Below are positions 14,624-22,579 of a stretch of DNA of 29,776 nucleotides, piece by piece. A program made the position numbers and the translations under genes. Below the pieces are notes generated by a model, which saw only the letters and a list, made by a program, of their open reading frames with translations, was not told where the DNA came from and made no database searches. The first letter of the stretch is position 1, and every line of letters starts with the position of its first letter. The stretch is from an uncultured Actinomycetes bacterium (GTDB taxonomy: Bacteria > Actinomycetota > Actinomycetes > S36-B12): NCBI GenBank assembly GCA_937902285.1, contig CALGTB010000327.1:1-29776 (forward strand), read 5' to 3'.

Positions 14624-15876
14624 TCGCGTCGCACGACGGCGCCCAGAGACTGCAGCGACGGCACGAACCCCGCGTAGCCGCGGTCGATGTGGCCGACTCC
14701 GTAGACCGTGGTCTCGCCCTCCGCCACCAGGCCGGCGAGCACGAGGCCCGCCCCGGCGCGGATGTCCGTGGCCTCGACCGGCGCAGCCGACAGCAGGGGC
14801 AGGCCGCGGACGAGGGCATGGTGCCCGTCGGTCCTCACATCGGCGCCCAGGCGCGCGAGCTCCTGGACGAACCGGAACCTCGCCTCGAACATGTTCTCCG
14901 TCACGAGTGCGGCACCGTCCGCGACGGAGTTCAGCGCGATGAACTGCGGCTGGAGGTCCGTCGGGAAGCCTGGGTACGGAAGCGTGACGATGTCCACGGC
15001 CTTCGGCCGCTCCGTCATCGTGACCCGGAACCCGTCGTCGAGCACCTCGACGTGCGCCCCCGAGACGACAAGCTTCTCGAGCGCCAGGCTCAGATGGCCC
15101 GCATCCGCATTGCGCACGGTGATGTCGCCCCGGGTCATGGCCGCGGCGACGGCCCACGTCCCGGCCACGATGCGGTCGGGCAGGGTCTCGTGATCGACCG
15201 GCGAGAGGGCATCGACGCCGTCGATGCTCAGGGTGGACGTGCCGACCCCGTCGATCGACGCCCCCATCTCCAGCAGCATGGTGCAGATGTCGACGATCTC
15301 GGGCTCGCGGGCCGCGTTGTCGATCACGGTGCGGCCGTCGGCCAGGACGGCGGCCATGAGCAGGGTCTCGGTCGCTCCGACGCTCGGGAAGTCGAGCCAG
15401 ATCCGCGCTCCGGACAGCCGCTTCGCGGCATGCGCCACCAGGTACCCGTGCTCGCTGGCGACGTCCGCGCCCATGCGCCGCAGCCCGTCGATGTGCATGT
15501 CGAGTCCGCGGGATCCGATGTTGTCGCCGCCGGGAAGCGCCACGTCGGCCGCGCCCACGCGGGTGATAAGCGGTCCGAGCACGCAGATGGAGGCACGCAT
15601 GCGGCGGACGAGGTCGTAGTCCGCGCGGTGGTCGGGCCGTTCGGGAACGGTGATCGACAGCCGCTCCCCCTCGACGTCATGCACGACCTCGCAGCCGAGC
15701 CGGCGCAGCAGCTCCGCCATGATCTCGACGTCCAGGATGCACGGCACGTTGGTCAGCGTCGTCGTGCCGGGGGCGAGCAGGGCCGCGGCCATCAGCTTGA
15801 GCACGGAGTTCTTCGCGCCGGTGAGTCGCACCTCGCCACGCAGCGGCACGCCCCCGGTGACGCGCAAGACCTCCAT
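14605..15876 (-). CDS. murA: UDP-N-acetylglucosamine 1-carboxyvinyltransferase with Asp in place of the fosfomycin-target Cys
   Basis: This 423-residue enzyme adds enolpyruvate from PEP to UDP-GlcNAc, the first committed step of peptidoglycan synthesis. Family features are the N-terminal LTGAKNSVLKLMAAALLAPG (with the conserved Lys-Asn) and the active-site loop ALPGGDNIGSRGLDMH. In most bacteria that loop has Cys (E. coli Cys115); here it is Asp118, as in Mycobacterium tuberculosis, where this makes the enzyme insensitive to fosfomycin. The start was placed at the ATG at 15876, because a TACGAT -10 element lies exactly 6 nt before it and homologues start MEVLRV-like; an open frame continues upstream to 15927. 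It is monocistronic and divergent from the adenosyltransferase gene. Confidence 0.95.
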   Translation of the reverse strand: MEVLRVTGGVPLRGEVRLTGAKNSVLKLMAAALLAPGTTTLTNVPCILDVEIMAELLRRLGCEVVHDVEGERLSITVPERPDHRADYDLVRRMRASICVLGPLITRVGAADVALPGGDNIGSRGLDMHIDGLRRMGADVASEHGYLVAHAAKRLSGARIWLDFPSVGATETLLMAAVLADGRTVIDNAAREPEIVDICTMLLEMGASIDGVGTSTLSIDGVDALSPVDHETLPDRIVAGTWAVAAAMTRGDITVRNADAGHLSLALEKLVVSGAHVEVLDDGFRVTMTERPKAVDIVTLPYPGFPTDLQPQFIALNSVADGAALVTENMFEARFRFVQELARLGADVRTDGHHALVRGLPLLSAAPVEATDIRAGAGLVLAGLVAEGETTVYGVGHIDRGYAGFVPSLQSLGAVVRRDEVSDR

Positions 15877-15882
15877 TCGTGC

Positions 15883-15888
15883 ATCGTA
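15883..15888 (-). promoter_or_regulatory. -10 element of a leaderless murA promoter
   Basis: TACGAT is a 5/6 match to TATAAT and ends 6 nt before the murA ATG at 15876. No Shine-Dalgarno is present. This fixes the murA start downstream of the longest open frame. Confidence 0.65.
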
Positions 15889-15951
15889 CGAGGAGTGCGG
15901 AGCCGGTCGCGACCGCGCCACCGGCATCGGGCGCGAGGGTCCTGGGTGCCG

Positions 15952-15957
15952 TAGGGT
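15952..15957 (+). promoter_or_regulatory. -10 element of a leaderless promoter for the cobalamin adenosyltransferase
   Basis: TAGGGT fits TAnnnT and ends 6 nt before the ATG at 15964, with no Shine-Dalgarno. It is back to back with the murA promoter. No cobalamin riboswitch fits between them: the gap between the two starts is only 87 bp. Confidence 0.6.
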
Positions 15958-15963
15958 CGGGAC

Positions 15964-16539
15964 ATGGTCAATCTGACGCGCATCTACACCCGCACCGGCG
16001 ACGACGGCACCACCTCACTCGGTGACATGAGCCGGACCGGCAAGAACGACCCGCGACTGAAGGCGTATGCCGACGTCGACGAGGCGAACTGCACCATCGG
16101 GCTGGCCCTGTCGCTCACCACCTTCGACGAGCCCGTGCGCGCGCTGCTCGTCGCGGTGCAGAACGACCTCTTCGACGTTGGCGCCGACCTGTGCACGCCC
16201 GTCGTCGAGAATCCCGAGCACGAGCCGCTGCGGGTGACCGAGGCCTACGTCGAGCGGCTGGAGGCGGCCTGCGACGAGTACAACGACAAGCTCGAGCCAC
16301 TGCGCTCGTTCGTGCTGCCCGGCGGCACTGTCGGCGCCTCGCAGCTCCACGTGGCCCGCACGGTGGTGCGCCGCGCCGAGCGGTCGACGTGGGCGGCCCT
16401 CGACACGTACCACGGCGGCATGAACCCGCTGACCGCCACGTACCTCAATCGCCTCAGCGACCTGCTCTTCATCCTCGCCCGGCTGGCGAACAAGGATTCG
16501 GGCGGCGACGTGCTGTGGCAGCCGGGCGCGAATCGCTGA
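15964..16539 (+). CDS. ATP:cob(I)alamin adenosyltransferase, PduO type
   Basis: This 191-residue enzyme transfers the adenosyl group of ATP to cob(I)alamin, making the adenosylcobalamin cofactor of acyl-CoA mutases. PduO/MMAB hallmarks are present in order: IYTRTGDDGTTSLGD near the N-terminus (ATP binding), ADVDEANCTIGLA near residue 40, RSFVLPGGTVGASQLHVART near 118, RRAER near 138 and LNRLSDLLFILARLANK near 160. The length is normal. The start is supported by a TAGGGT element 6 nt upstream. It is functionally linked to MeaB and the epimerase 10-14 kb upstream. It converges on atpC, with a large inverted repeat between them. Confidence 0.94.
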   Translation: MVNLTRIYTRTGDDGTTSLGDMSRTGKNDPRLKAYADVDEANCTIGLALSLTTFDEPVRALLVAVQNDLFDVGADLCTPVVENPEHEPLRVTEAYVERLEAACDEYNDKLEPLRSFVLPGGTVGASQLHVARTVVRRAERSTWAALDTYHGGMNPLTATYLNRLSDLLFILARLANKDSGGDVLWQPGANR

Positions 16540-16556
16540 CCCGCGGCCCCAAACGC

Positions 16557-16618
16557 CGCGAGTGGTGAGGTGTGGCCCGGTTCACCGTCGTGACGCGGGC
16601 CACACCTCACCACTCGCG
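16557..16618. terminator. 23-bp perfect inverted repeat, probable bidirectional terminator
   Basis: The arms at 16557-16579 and 16596-16618 are perfectly complementary over 23 bp. They enclose a 16-nt loop that itself contains a 4-bp stem (TCAC/GTGA) with loop CGTC. The element sits exactly 17 bp from the adenosyltransferase stop on one side and 17 bp from the atpC stop on the other. There is no U-tract on either strand. Its position fits a bidirectional terminator for the convergent atp operon and adenosyltransferase gene. The stem is much longer than a standard terminator, so a REP-like repeated element is the alternative. Confidence 0.65.
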
Positions 16619-16635
16619 TGGGGGTGCTGGGTGGA

Positions 16636-17052
16636 TCAGCGGGCCGTGATCCCCTTGGCGACCCCGGCGACCTGGATGCGGGTCTCGGCGCGATGCACCG
16701 CGGACTCCTCCTCGGGAGTCACCCCGCCCTCCGTGGCACGGGCGAGGGCCGCCTGGGCGCGGGGCAGGTCGATGTCCTCCGCCAGCTCCGCGACCTCGGC
16801 GATGACGTTGACCTCGTTGCCGGCCACCGAGAAGAAGCCGCCGTGGATGGCGACCAGCACTTTGGACCCGTCCGGCTCCTCGATCCGCAGCGGCGCGCTC
16901 TCGACGAGGAGCGCCAGCACGGGCTCGTGACCGGGCAGGATGCCGATGTCGCCCTCGGGGGTCTTGGCCACGAGGGCCTTGGCCTGGCCCGTCCAGAGCG
17001 CACGCTCGGCCGAGACCACCGCCACGTTGAGGACCTTCTCGGAGTCAGCCAT
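16636..17052 (-). CDS. atpC: F1Fo ATP synthase subunit epsilon
   Basis: This 138-residue F1 central-stalk subunit couples gamma rotation to the catalytic head and can inhibit ATP hydrolysis. The N-terminal beta-sandwich contains LNVAVVSAERALWTGQAKAL, TPEGDIGILPGHEPVLALL and the characteristic HGGFFSVAGNEVNVIAEVAE. A short helical C-terminal part follows. The ATG at 17052 lies 5 nt after the atpD stop; the upstream in-frame extension is atpD shadow. It is the last gene of the atp operon and ends at the large inverted repeat. Confidence 0.95.
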   Translation of the reverse strand: MADSEKVLNVAVVSAERALWTGQAKALVAKTPEGDIGILPGHEPVLALLVESAPLRIEEPDGSKVLVAIHGGFFSVAGNEVNVIAEVAELAEDIDLPRAQAALARATEGGVTPEEESAVHRAETRIQVAGVAKGITAR

Positions 17053-17057
17053 GCCCG

Positions 17058-18509
17058 CTAGTTGCCCTTCGCGAGCGCAGCGGCGTTCTTCTCGACGTCC
17101 TCGATGCCGCCGCACATGAAGAAGGCCTGCTCCGGGATGTGGTCGTACACGCCGTCGCAGAGGGCGCGGAACGAGGCGATGGTCTCCTCGACCGGAACGA
17201 ACGATCCGGGCTGGCCGGTGAAGGCCTCCGCAACGAACATGTTCTGCGACAGGAAGCGCTGGATGCGACGGGCCCGGCCCACGAGGATCTTGTCCTCCTC
17301 GGACAGCTCGTCGATGCCGAGGATGGCGATGATGTCCTGGAGGTCCTTGTAGCGCTGCAGGATCTCCTTGACGCGGGCGGCCACGGCGTAGTGCTCGTCG
17401 CCGACGTAGCGCGGATCGAGGATGCGCGACATCGAGTCGAGCGGGTCGACGGCCGGGTAGATGCCGAGCTCCGAGATCGGGCGGCTCAGCGTCGTGGTCG
17501 CGTCGAGGTGGGCGAAGGTCGTCGCCGGGGCCGGGTCGGTGAGGTCGTCGGCGGGGACGTAGATCGCCTGCAGCGACGTGATCGAGTGGCCACGCGTCGA
17601 CGTGATCCGCTCCTGCAGCTGGCCCATCTCGTCGGCCAGCGTGGGCTGGTACCCGACGGCCGAGGGCATGCGGCCGAGGAGGGTCGACACCTCCGAGCCC
17701 GCCTGGGTGAAGCGGAAGATGTTGTCGATGAACAGCAGCACGTCCTGCTTCTGCACGTCGCGGAAGTACTCCGCCATCGTCAGGGCCGACAGCGCGACGC
17801 GAAGGCGCGTGCCCGGCGGCTCGTCCATCTGGCCGAAGACGAGTGCGGTCTTCTCGAGGACGCCCGACTCGCTCATCTCCAGGAAGAGGTCGTTGCCCTC
17901 ACGGGTGCGCTCGCCGACACCGGCGAACACCGACACGCCGCTGAAGTTCTCGGCGACGCGGTAGATCATCTCCTGGATGAGGACGGTCTTGCCGACGCCG
18001 GCTCCTCCGAAGAGGCCGATCTTGCCGCCCTTGACGTAGGGGGTCAGCAGGTCGATGACCTTGATGCCGGTCCAGAAGACCTCGGTCTTGGACTCGAGCT
18101 GGTCGAAGGCCGGCGGCTGGCGGTGGATGCTCCAGCGCTCGGTGATGTCGAGCGACGACTCCGGCACGTCGAGCGGGATGCCCAGCGTGTTCCACACATG
18201 GCCCTTGGTGACGTCGCCCACGGGGACCGTGATCGAGTCGCCGGTGTCGCGCACGTCGGCGCCACGGACCAGGCCGTCGGTCGGCTGCATCGAGATGGCG
18301 CGGACCATGTTGTCGCCGATGTGCTGGGCGACCTCGAGGGTCAGGGTGCGGCTTCCGCCACCCTCCTCGCCCTGGTCGAAGTTCACGTCGACGTGCAACG
18401 CGTTGTACAGCTCGGGCATGGACTCGACGGGGAACTCCACGTCGACGACGGGGCCGGTGACGCGGGCTACGCGCCCCACGCCGGTCGTGGTCTCAGTCGT
18501 TGCGGTCAT
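17058..18509 (-). CDS. atpD: F1Fo ATP synthase subunit beta
   Basis: This 483-residue catalytic subunit forms, with alpha, the three ATP-making sites of F1. The P-loop GGAGVGKTVLIQE is at about residues 168-180. Walker B and adjoining motifs VLLFIDNIFRFTQAGSEVS follow, and the DELSEED-type segment reads GIDELSEEDKILV near the C-terminus. The length is typical. The ATG at 18509 is 15 nt after the atpG stop, with a GAGGGA-type Shine-Dalgarno. A short N-terminal Thr-rich stretch precedes the first beta-strand. Confidence 0.98.
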   Translation of the reverse strand: MTATTETTTGVGRVARVTGPVVDVEFPVESMPELYNALHVDVNFDQGEEGGGSRTLTLEVAQHIGDNMVRAISMQPTDGLVRGADVRDTGDSITVPVGDVTKGHVWNTLGIPLDVPESSLDITERWSIHRQPPAFDQLESKTEVFWTGIKVIDLLTPYVKGGKIGLFGGAGVGKTVLIQEMIYRVAENFSGVSVFAGVGERTREGNDLFLEMSESGVLEKTALVFGQMDEPPGTRLRVALSALTMAEYFRDVQKQDVLLFIDNIFRFTQAGSEVSTLLGRMPSAVGYQPTLADEMGQLQERITSTRGHSITSLQAIYVPADDLTDPAPATTFAHLDATTTLSRPISELGIYPAVDPLDSMSRILDPRYVGDEHYAVAARVKEILQRYKDLQDIIAILGIDELSEEDKILVGRARRIQRFLSQNMFVAEAFTGQPGSFVPVEETIASFRALCDGVYDHIPEQAFFMCGGIEDVEKNAAALAKGN

Positions 18510-18524
18510 GTCGTGTTCCCTCTC

Positions 18525-19433
18525 CTAGCGCGAAGCTGACAGTGCGTCGGCGCCGCCGACGATCTCGCTGATTTCCTGGGTGATCTCGCCCTGACGGGCC
18601 TGGTTGGCCTGCCGGGACAGCGACTTGATCATGTCCTCGGCGTTGTCGGTCGCCGACTTCATGGCGCGGCGGCGAGCAGCATGCTCGGACGCAGCGGACA
18701 TGAGCAGCGCCGAGTACACCGAGTGGTCGATGTAGCGGGGCAGGAGCCCGTCGAGGACCGACTCGGCGTCAGGCTCGAACTCGTAGAGCGCCGAGGGCAG
18801 CTGGCCCTCCTCCGTCGTGACGACCTCATCGACGACCTCGAGCGGCAGGAGGCGCCGGATACGGGCCTCCTGGGTCATCATCGATGCGAAGTGCGTGTAG
18901 ACGAGGTGGATCTCGTCGACGCCGCCCTCCTCCTGCGGAGTGAGGAACGCCTCCAGGAGGTCGCCGCCGATGCGCTTCGCGTCGGCGTACGTCGGCTGGT
19001 CGGTGAATCCGGTGTACTCGCCGGCCATGACGCGATCGCGGAAGCGGTAGTACGACACTCCCTTGCGCCCCACGATGTAGGGCACGACGGTCATCCCCTT
19101 CTCACGAAGGTTGGCCGCCAGGGCCTCGCCCTCGCGCAGCGCATTGGCCGAGTAGGCGCCGGCGAGGCCGCGGTCCGCGGTGATGATGAGCACCGCGGCG
19201 CTCTTGCGCTCCTCGGCGTTCGCCATGAGCGGGTGCTTGCGCACGTCGGCTGCCCCCGTGGCAGCCGCGCTGATCGCCGCGTAGAGATGCGTGAGGTAGG
19301 GCAGCGACGCCTCCAGGCGCGCCTGCGCCTTCACGATGCGCGAGGAGGCAATGAGCTCCATCGCCTTCGTGATCTTCTTGGTCGACTGGACGGAGCGGAT
19401 GCGCCGCCGGTAGACCCTCAGTTGTGCGCCCAT
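18525..19433 (-). CDS. atpG: F1Fo ATP synthase subunit gamma
   Basis: This 302-residue rotor shaft of F1 has the conserved N-terminal helix MGAQLRVYRRRIRSVQSTKK followed by ITKAMELIASSRI. The C-terminal helix has AASEHAARRRAMKSATDNAED and LSRQANQARQGEITQEISEI. Both match the universal gamma pattern. The central alpha/beta domain contains LIITADRGLAGAYSANAL. The ATG is 5 nt after the atpA stop, so it is translationally coupled. The length is slightly above the E. coli subunit, as usual in Actinobacteria. Confidence 0.97.
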   Translation of the reverse strand: MGAQLRVYRRRIRSVQSTKKITKAMELIASSRIVKAQARLEASLPYLTHLYAAISAAATGAADVRKHPLMANAEERKSAAVLIITADRGLAGAYSANALREGEALAANLREKGMTVVPYIVGRKGVSYYRFRDRVMAGEYTGFTDQPTYADAKRIGGDLLEAFLTPQEEGGVDEIHLVYTHFASMMTQEARIRRLLPLEVVDEVVTTEEGQLPSALYEFEPDAESVLDGLLPRYIDHSVYSALLMSAASEHAARRRAMKSATDNAEDMIKSLSRQANQARQGEITQEISEIVGGADALSASR

Positions 19434-19438
19434 GTCAG

Positions 19439-21073
19439 CTAGCCCCGTACCGCCCGCTTGATCTGCGTGTGGTCGATCTCCTCGTCGGCCACCGCGGCCA
19501 CCGGCTCGTCGTTGACGAGGAGGTGCCCGGCCGTCGTCGTGTACTGGCGCTTGAAGGTGCCGATGGCGCCCTCGAGCACCGAGACGGTGTCGTCGGAGAG
19601 GTCGGTCGTCGTGCGGATGGCGTCGAACACCTCAGGGTGCGAGCGATCGATGAAGTCGAGGAACTCCGCGTCGAAGCGGCGGATGTCCTCGACCGGCACG
19701 TCGTCGAGCTGGCCGGTCGTTCCCGACCACACCGACACGACCTCGCGCTCCATGGCCTGCGGCTGGTACTGCGGCTGCTTGAGCAGCTCGACCAGGCGAG
19801 CACCGCGCTCGAGCTGCGCCTTGGAGGCCGCGTCGAGGTCGGAGCCGAAGGCGGCGAAGGCCTCGAGCTCGCGGAACTGCGCGAGGTTGAGGCGCAGGCG
19901 CCCGGCCACCTTGCGCATGGCCTTCGGCTGCGCCGAGCCGCCGACGCGCGACACCGAGATGCCGACGTTGATGGCGGGACGGACACCCGAGTTGAACAGG
20001 TCGGACTCGAGGAAGCACTGCCCGTCGGTGATCGAGATGACGTTGGTGGGGATGTAGGCCGACACGTCGTTGGCCTTGGTCTCGATGATCGGCAGGCCGG
20101 TCATCGAGCCGCCACCGAGCTCATTGGACAGCTTGGCGCAGCGCTCGAGGAGACGGCTGTGCAGGTAGAAGACGTCGCCCGGGTAGGCCTCGCGGCCCGG
20201 CGGGCGCCGCAGCAGCAGCGACACGGCGCGGTAGGCCTCCGCCTGCTTCGACAGGTCGTCGAACACGATGAGGACGTGCTTGCCGGCGTACATCCAGTGC
20301 TGGCCGATGGCCGAGCCGGTGTAGGGGGCCAGGTACTTGAAGCCGGCGGGGTCGGAGGCCGGTGAGGCGACGATGGTGGTGTACTCCATCGCGCCGTACT
20401 CCTCGAGCGCGCCCTTGACTGCGGCGATCGTGGAGCCCTTCTGGCCGATGGCCACGTAGATGCAGCGCACCTGCTTCGTCGGGTCGCCGGACAGCCAGTT
20501 CTCGCGCTGGTTGAGGATCGTGTCGAGGCAGACGGCAGTCTTGCCGGTCTGGCGGTCGCCGATGATGAGCTGGCGCTGGCCGCGGCCGATGGCGGTCATG
20601 GCGTCGATCGCCTTGATGCCCGTCTGCATGGCCTCCTTCACCGGCTGGCGCTGGACGACCGTCGGCGCCTGCACCTCGAGGGCACGACGCGCCTCGGCCT
20701 CGATGGCACCGAGGCCGTCGATGGGGTTGCCCAGCGGATCGACCACGCGGCCGAGGAAGGCGTCGCCGACCGGCACGGACAGGACCTCTCCGGTGCGGCG
20801 CACCGGCTGACCCTCCTCGATGTGCGATCCGTCGCCGAGCAGGACCACGCCGATCTCGCGGACGTCGAGGTTCAGGGCCAGGCCCAGGAGGCCGCCCTCG
20901 AACTCCAGCAACTCGTTGGTCATCGCCGAGTGGAGACCCTCCACGCGGGCGATGCCGTCACCGGTCTCGGTGACGCGACCGACCTCTTCGCGGGCGGTCT
21001 CCGGCGAGTACGCCGCGACGTTCCGCTCGATCGCATCCCGGATCTCTTCCGGCCGGATCGTCAGCTCCGTCAT
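19439..21073 (-). CDS. atpA: F1Fo ATP synthase subunit alpha
   Basis: This 544-residue non-catalytic nucleotide-binding subunit of F1 has the P-loop GDRQTGKTAVCLDTI. Other conserved segments are IGRGQRQLIIGD, AIGQHWMYAGKHVLIVFDDL (Walker B), LLLRRPPGREAYPGDVFYLH, and VGGSAQPKAMRKVAGRLRL with the arginine-finger region nearby. The C-terminus is extended beyond the E. coli protein, a known actinobacterial trait. The ATG at 21073 is preceded by GAGAGCAGGA. A 75-bp gap with a 6-bp GC hairpin separates it from atpH; this is one of only two sizeable gaps inside the operon. Confidence 0.98.
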   Translation of the reverse strand: MTELTIRPEEIRDAIERNVAAYSPETAREEVGRVTETGDGIARVEGLHSAMTNELLEFEGGLLGLALNLDVREIGVVLLGDGSHIEEGQPVRRTGEVLSVPVGDAFLGRVVDPLGNPIDGLGAIEAEARRALEVQAPTVVQRQPVKEAMQTGIKAIDAMTAIGRGQRQLIIGDRQTGKTAVCLDTILNQRENWLSGDPTKQVRCIYVAIGQKGSTIAAVKGALEEYGAMEYTTIVASPASDPAGFKYLAPYTGSAIGQHWMYAGKHVLIVFDDLSKQAEAYRAVSLLLRRPPGREAYPGDVFYLHSRLLERCAKLSNELGGGSMTGLPIIETKANDVSAYIPTNVISITDGQCFLESDLFNSGVRPAINVGISVSRVGGSAQPKAMRKVAGRLRLNLAQFRELEAFAAFGSDLDAASKAQLERGARLVELLKQPQYQPQAMEREVVSVWSGTTGQLDDVPVEDIRRFDAEFLDFIDRSHPEVFDAIRTTTDLSDDTVSVLEGAIGTFKRQYTTTAGHLLVNDEPVAAVADEEIDHTQIKRAVRG

Positions 21074-21094
21074 GGTGTCCTGCTCTCTTTCTCG

Positions 21095-21111
21095 GCCCGC
21101 TTCAGGCGGGC
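21095..21111 (-). other. Hairpin in the atpH-atpA gap
   Basis: GCCCGC and GCGGGC form a perfect 6-bp stem with a 5-nt loop, about 21 nt upstream of the atpA start codon on the transcribed strand. It is followed by A/G-rich leader sequence, not U residues, so it is not an intrinsic terminator. mRNA stabilisation or processing that raises alpha-subunit yield is possible. Confidence 0.45.
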
Positions 21112-21148
21112 ATCCAGTCGGTGTGTTCTGTTGCGTGCAGTGGTGCGT

Positions 21149-21958
21149 CTAGCCGATGACGGCCCGGCGGGCCTGCTCCATACGTGAGGCGATGGTGCCG
21201 TCGATGACCTCGTCACCGATCTTGACGTGCACGCCGCCGAGGACCGAGGGGTCGACGGCGACGTTGAGTCGGACGGTGCGGCCCTTGAGCCGCCCCAGGA
21301 TGTCGGCCAGGCGGCGCTCCTGTGCCGGGTCGAGCGGCGCGGCCACGCGCACCTCGGCCACGACCCGCTCGCGCTGCTTGGCCGCAAGCCCGCAGAGATC
21401 CTCGACGACCGCGTCGATGCGGCGGCCGTGCAGGTGCCCGACGGCGTACTGGAGCACCTGCTCCGTAGTCGCGCTGGCGCGCCCGCCGAGCAGGTCGCGC
21501 ACGATCGCGCCCTTGGTCTGCGCGGACTGCGACGGGTCGGTGAGGGCCATCTGGAGGGCCGGGGACGAGTCGAGGGCCCGGCTGAAGAGGAAGATCTCCT
21601 CCTCCGTCGCGTCGAGCGTCCCGTCGATCTCGGCGACCGTGAACGCGGCCTGATCGGCCAGCAGCTCGATCGCCAGCACGAGATCGAGGTCGGTCGACCA
21701 GCGACGGGCGACCACCATGTCGACGACCTGCGTGGCGAGGCCACTGATGCGGGAGGCGAAGATCTGCTGCACCAGGCCCGAGCGGACCGACGCCGGCTGC
21801 CCCGAGTCGGCGAGGGTGCTGCGCAGCTGCCCCTCGGAGTCGAGCAGGCCAGCCACCGCGAACAGATCGGAGGCCACCTGCCCGAAGCCAGCGTCCTGCC
21901 GGAGGGCGTCGAGGCCCTCCTGGCAGGCTGCGAGGCTCTCGCGACTAGATCCGAGCAT
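21149..21958 (-). CDS. atpH: F1Fo ATP synthase subunit delta (OSCP)
   Basis: This 269-residue peripheral-stalk subunit links the b subunits to the top of alpha. The C-terminal OSCP motif region reads RLADILGRLKGRTVRLNVAVDPSVLGGVHVKIGDEVIDGTI when read in pieces from about residue 215, and is the best-conserved part of the family. The N-terminal half is longer than in E. coli delta (177 residues), as is usual for Actinobacteria outside the mycobacterial b-delta fusion. Its ATG overlaps the atpF stop by one base (TGATG). Confidence 0.94.
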   Translation of the reverse strand: MLGSSRESLAACQEGLDALRQDAGFGQVASDLFAVAGLLDSEGQLRSTLADSGQPASVRSGLVQQIFASRISGLATQVVDMVVARRWSTDLDLVLAIELLADQAAFTVAEIDGTLDATEEEIFLFSRALDSSPALQMALTDPSQSAQTKGAIVRDLLGGRASATTEQVLQYAVGHLHGRRIDAVVEDLCGLAAKQRERVVAEVRVAAPLDPAQERRLADILGRLKGRTVRLNVAVDPSVLGGVHVKIGDEVIDGTIASRMEQARRAVIG

Positions 21959-22527
21959 CAGCTGGCCGCCTGCCGCTCGAGGTCGTCGAGGAAGGCATCG
22001 ACCGTGGCGCGCACCCGGGCGTCGTCGGTCAGCGACTGGCCCACGACCTTGCTCGCCAGCCCGACGGCGAGCTCGCCGACCTGGCGGGTGAGAGCGGCCG
22101 TCGCCTGGGACCGGTCGGCGGCGAGCTGCGCCTCGGCGTTGGCCGTGACCTGCAGCGCCGCCTGGCGTGCCTCGTTCCTGGCCTCCTCGATGAGGGCCGT
22201 GCGATCCGCCTGCGCCTGCGTGCGGATGGCCGAGGCCTCCTCGCGCGCCTGCGCCATCTGCTGGCGGTACTGCTCGGCGAGGGCGTTGGCCTCCGCTTCA
22301 GCAGCCGCGGCCCGCGCGATGCCGCCCTCGATGGCGTTCGTGCGCTCCTCGAGGGTCTTCTTGATGCCCGGCAGCGCGATCTTGGCCAGGCCTCCGAAGA
22401 CGATGATGAACGCGATGATGCCGATGATCAGCTCGTCGATGGGCACGGCGAGGACCGAGGGCATCTCCTCGCCCTCGGCGCCTGCCGCGGAGACGGCCGC
22501 GCTGGCTGCAGCAATGAGGTTAATCAC
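21958..22527 (-). CDS. atpF: F1Fo ATP synthase subunit b
   Basis: This 189-residue subunit has an N-terminal membrane helix (ELIIGIIAFIIVFGGLAKIAL, about residues 32-52) followed by a long charged, Ala/Gln/Arg-rich coiled coil from IKKTLEERTNAIEGG onward that forms the peripheral stalk. The GTG at 22527 is preceded by GGGAAGG at a suitable distance; an internal Met at residue 22 (MPSVLAVPIDEL) is an alternative start. It sits between atpE and atpH as expected. Confidence 0.93.
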   Translation of the reverse strand: MINLIAAASAAVSAAGAEGEEMPSVLAVPIDELIIGIIAFIIVFGGLAKIALPGIKKTLEERTNAIEGGIARAAAAEAEANALAEQYRQQMAQAREEASAIRTQAQADRTALIEEARNEARQAALQVTANAEAQLAADRSQATAALTRQVGELAVGLASKVVGQSLTDDARVRATVDAFLDDLERQAAS

Positions 22528-22579
22528 GACGGTGACCTTCCCGGATCAGTCCGTGGGTGAATCCGCGTGGAGGTACGGA

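Noticed and set aside
15877..15963. Cobalamin riboswitch upstream of the adenosyltransferase
   Set aside because: The gap is only 87 bp and holds two divergent -10 elements, and the transcript appears to start at the ATG. A B12 riboswitch needs about 200 nt of leader.
16557..16618. Inverted repeat as transposon ends
   Set aside because: The arms are only 16 bp apart with no coding sequence between them and no target-site duplication was seen, so it is not an insertion sequence.
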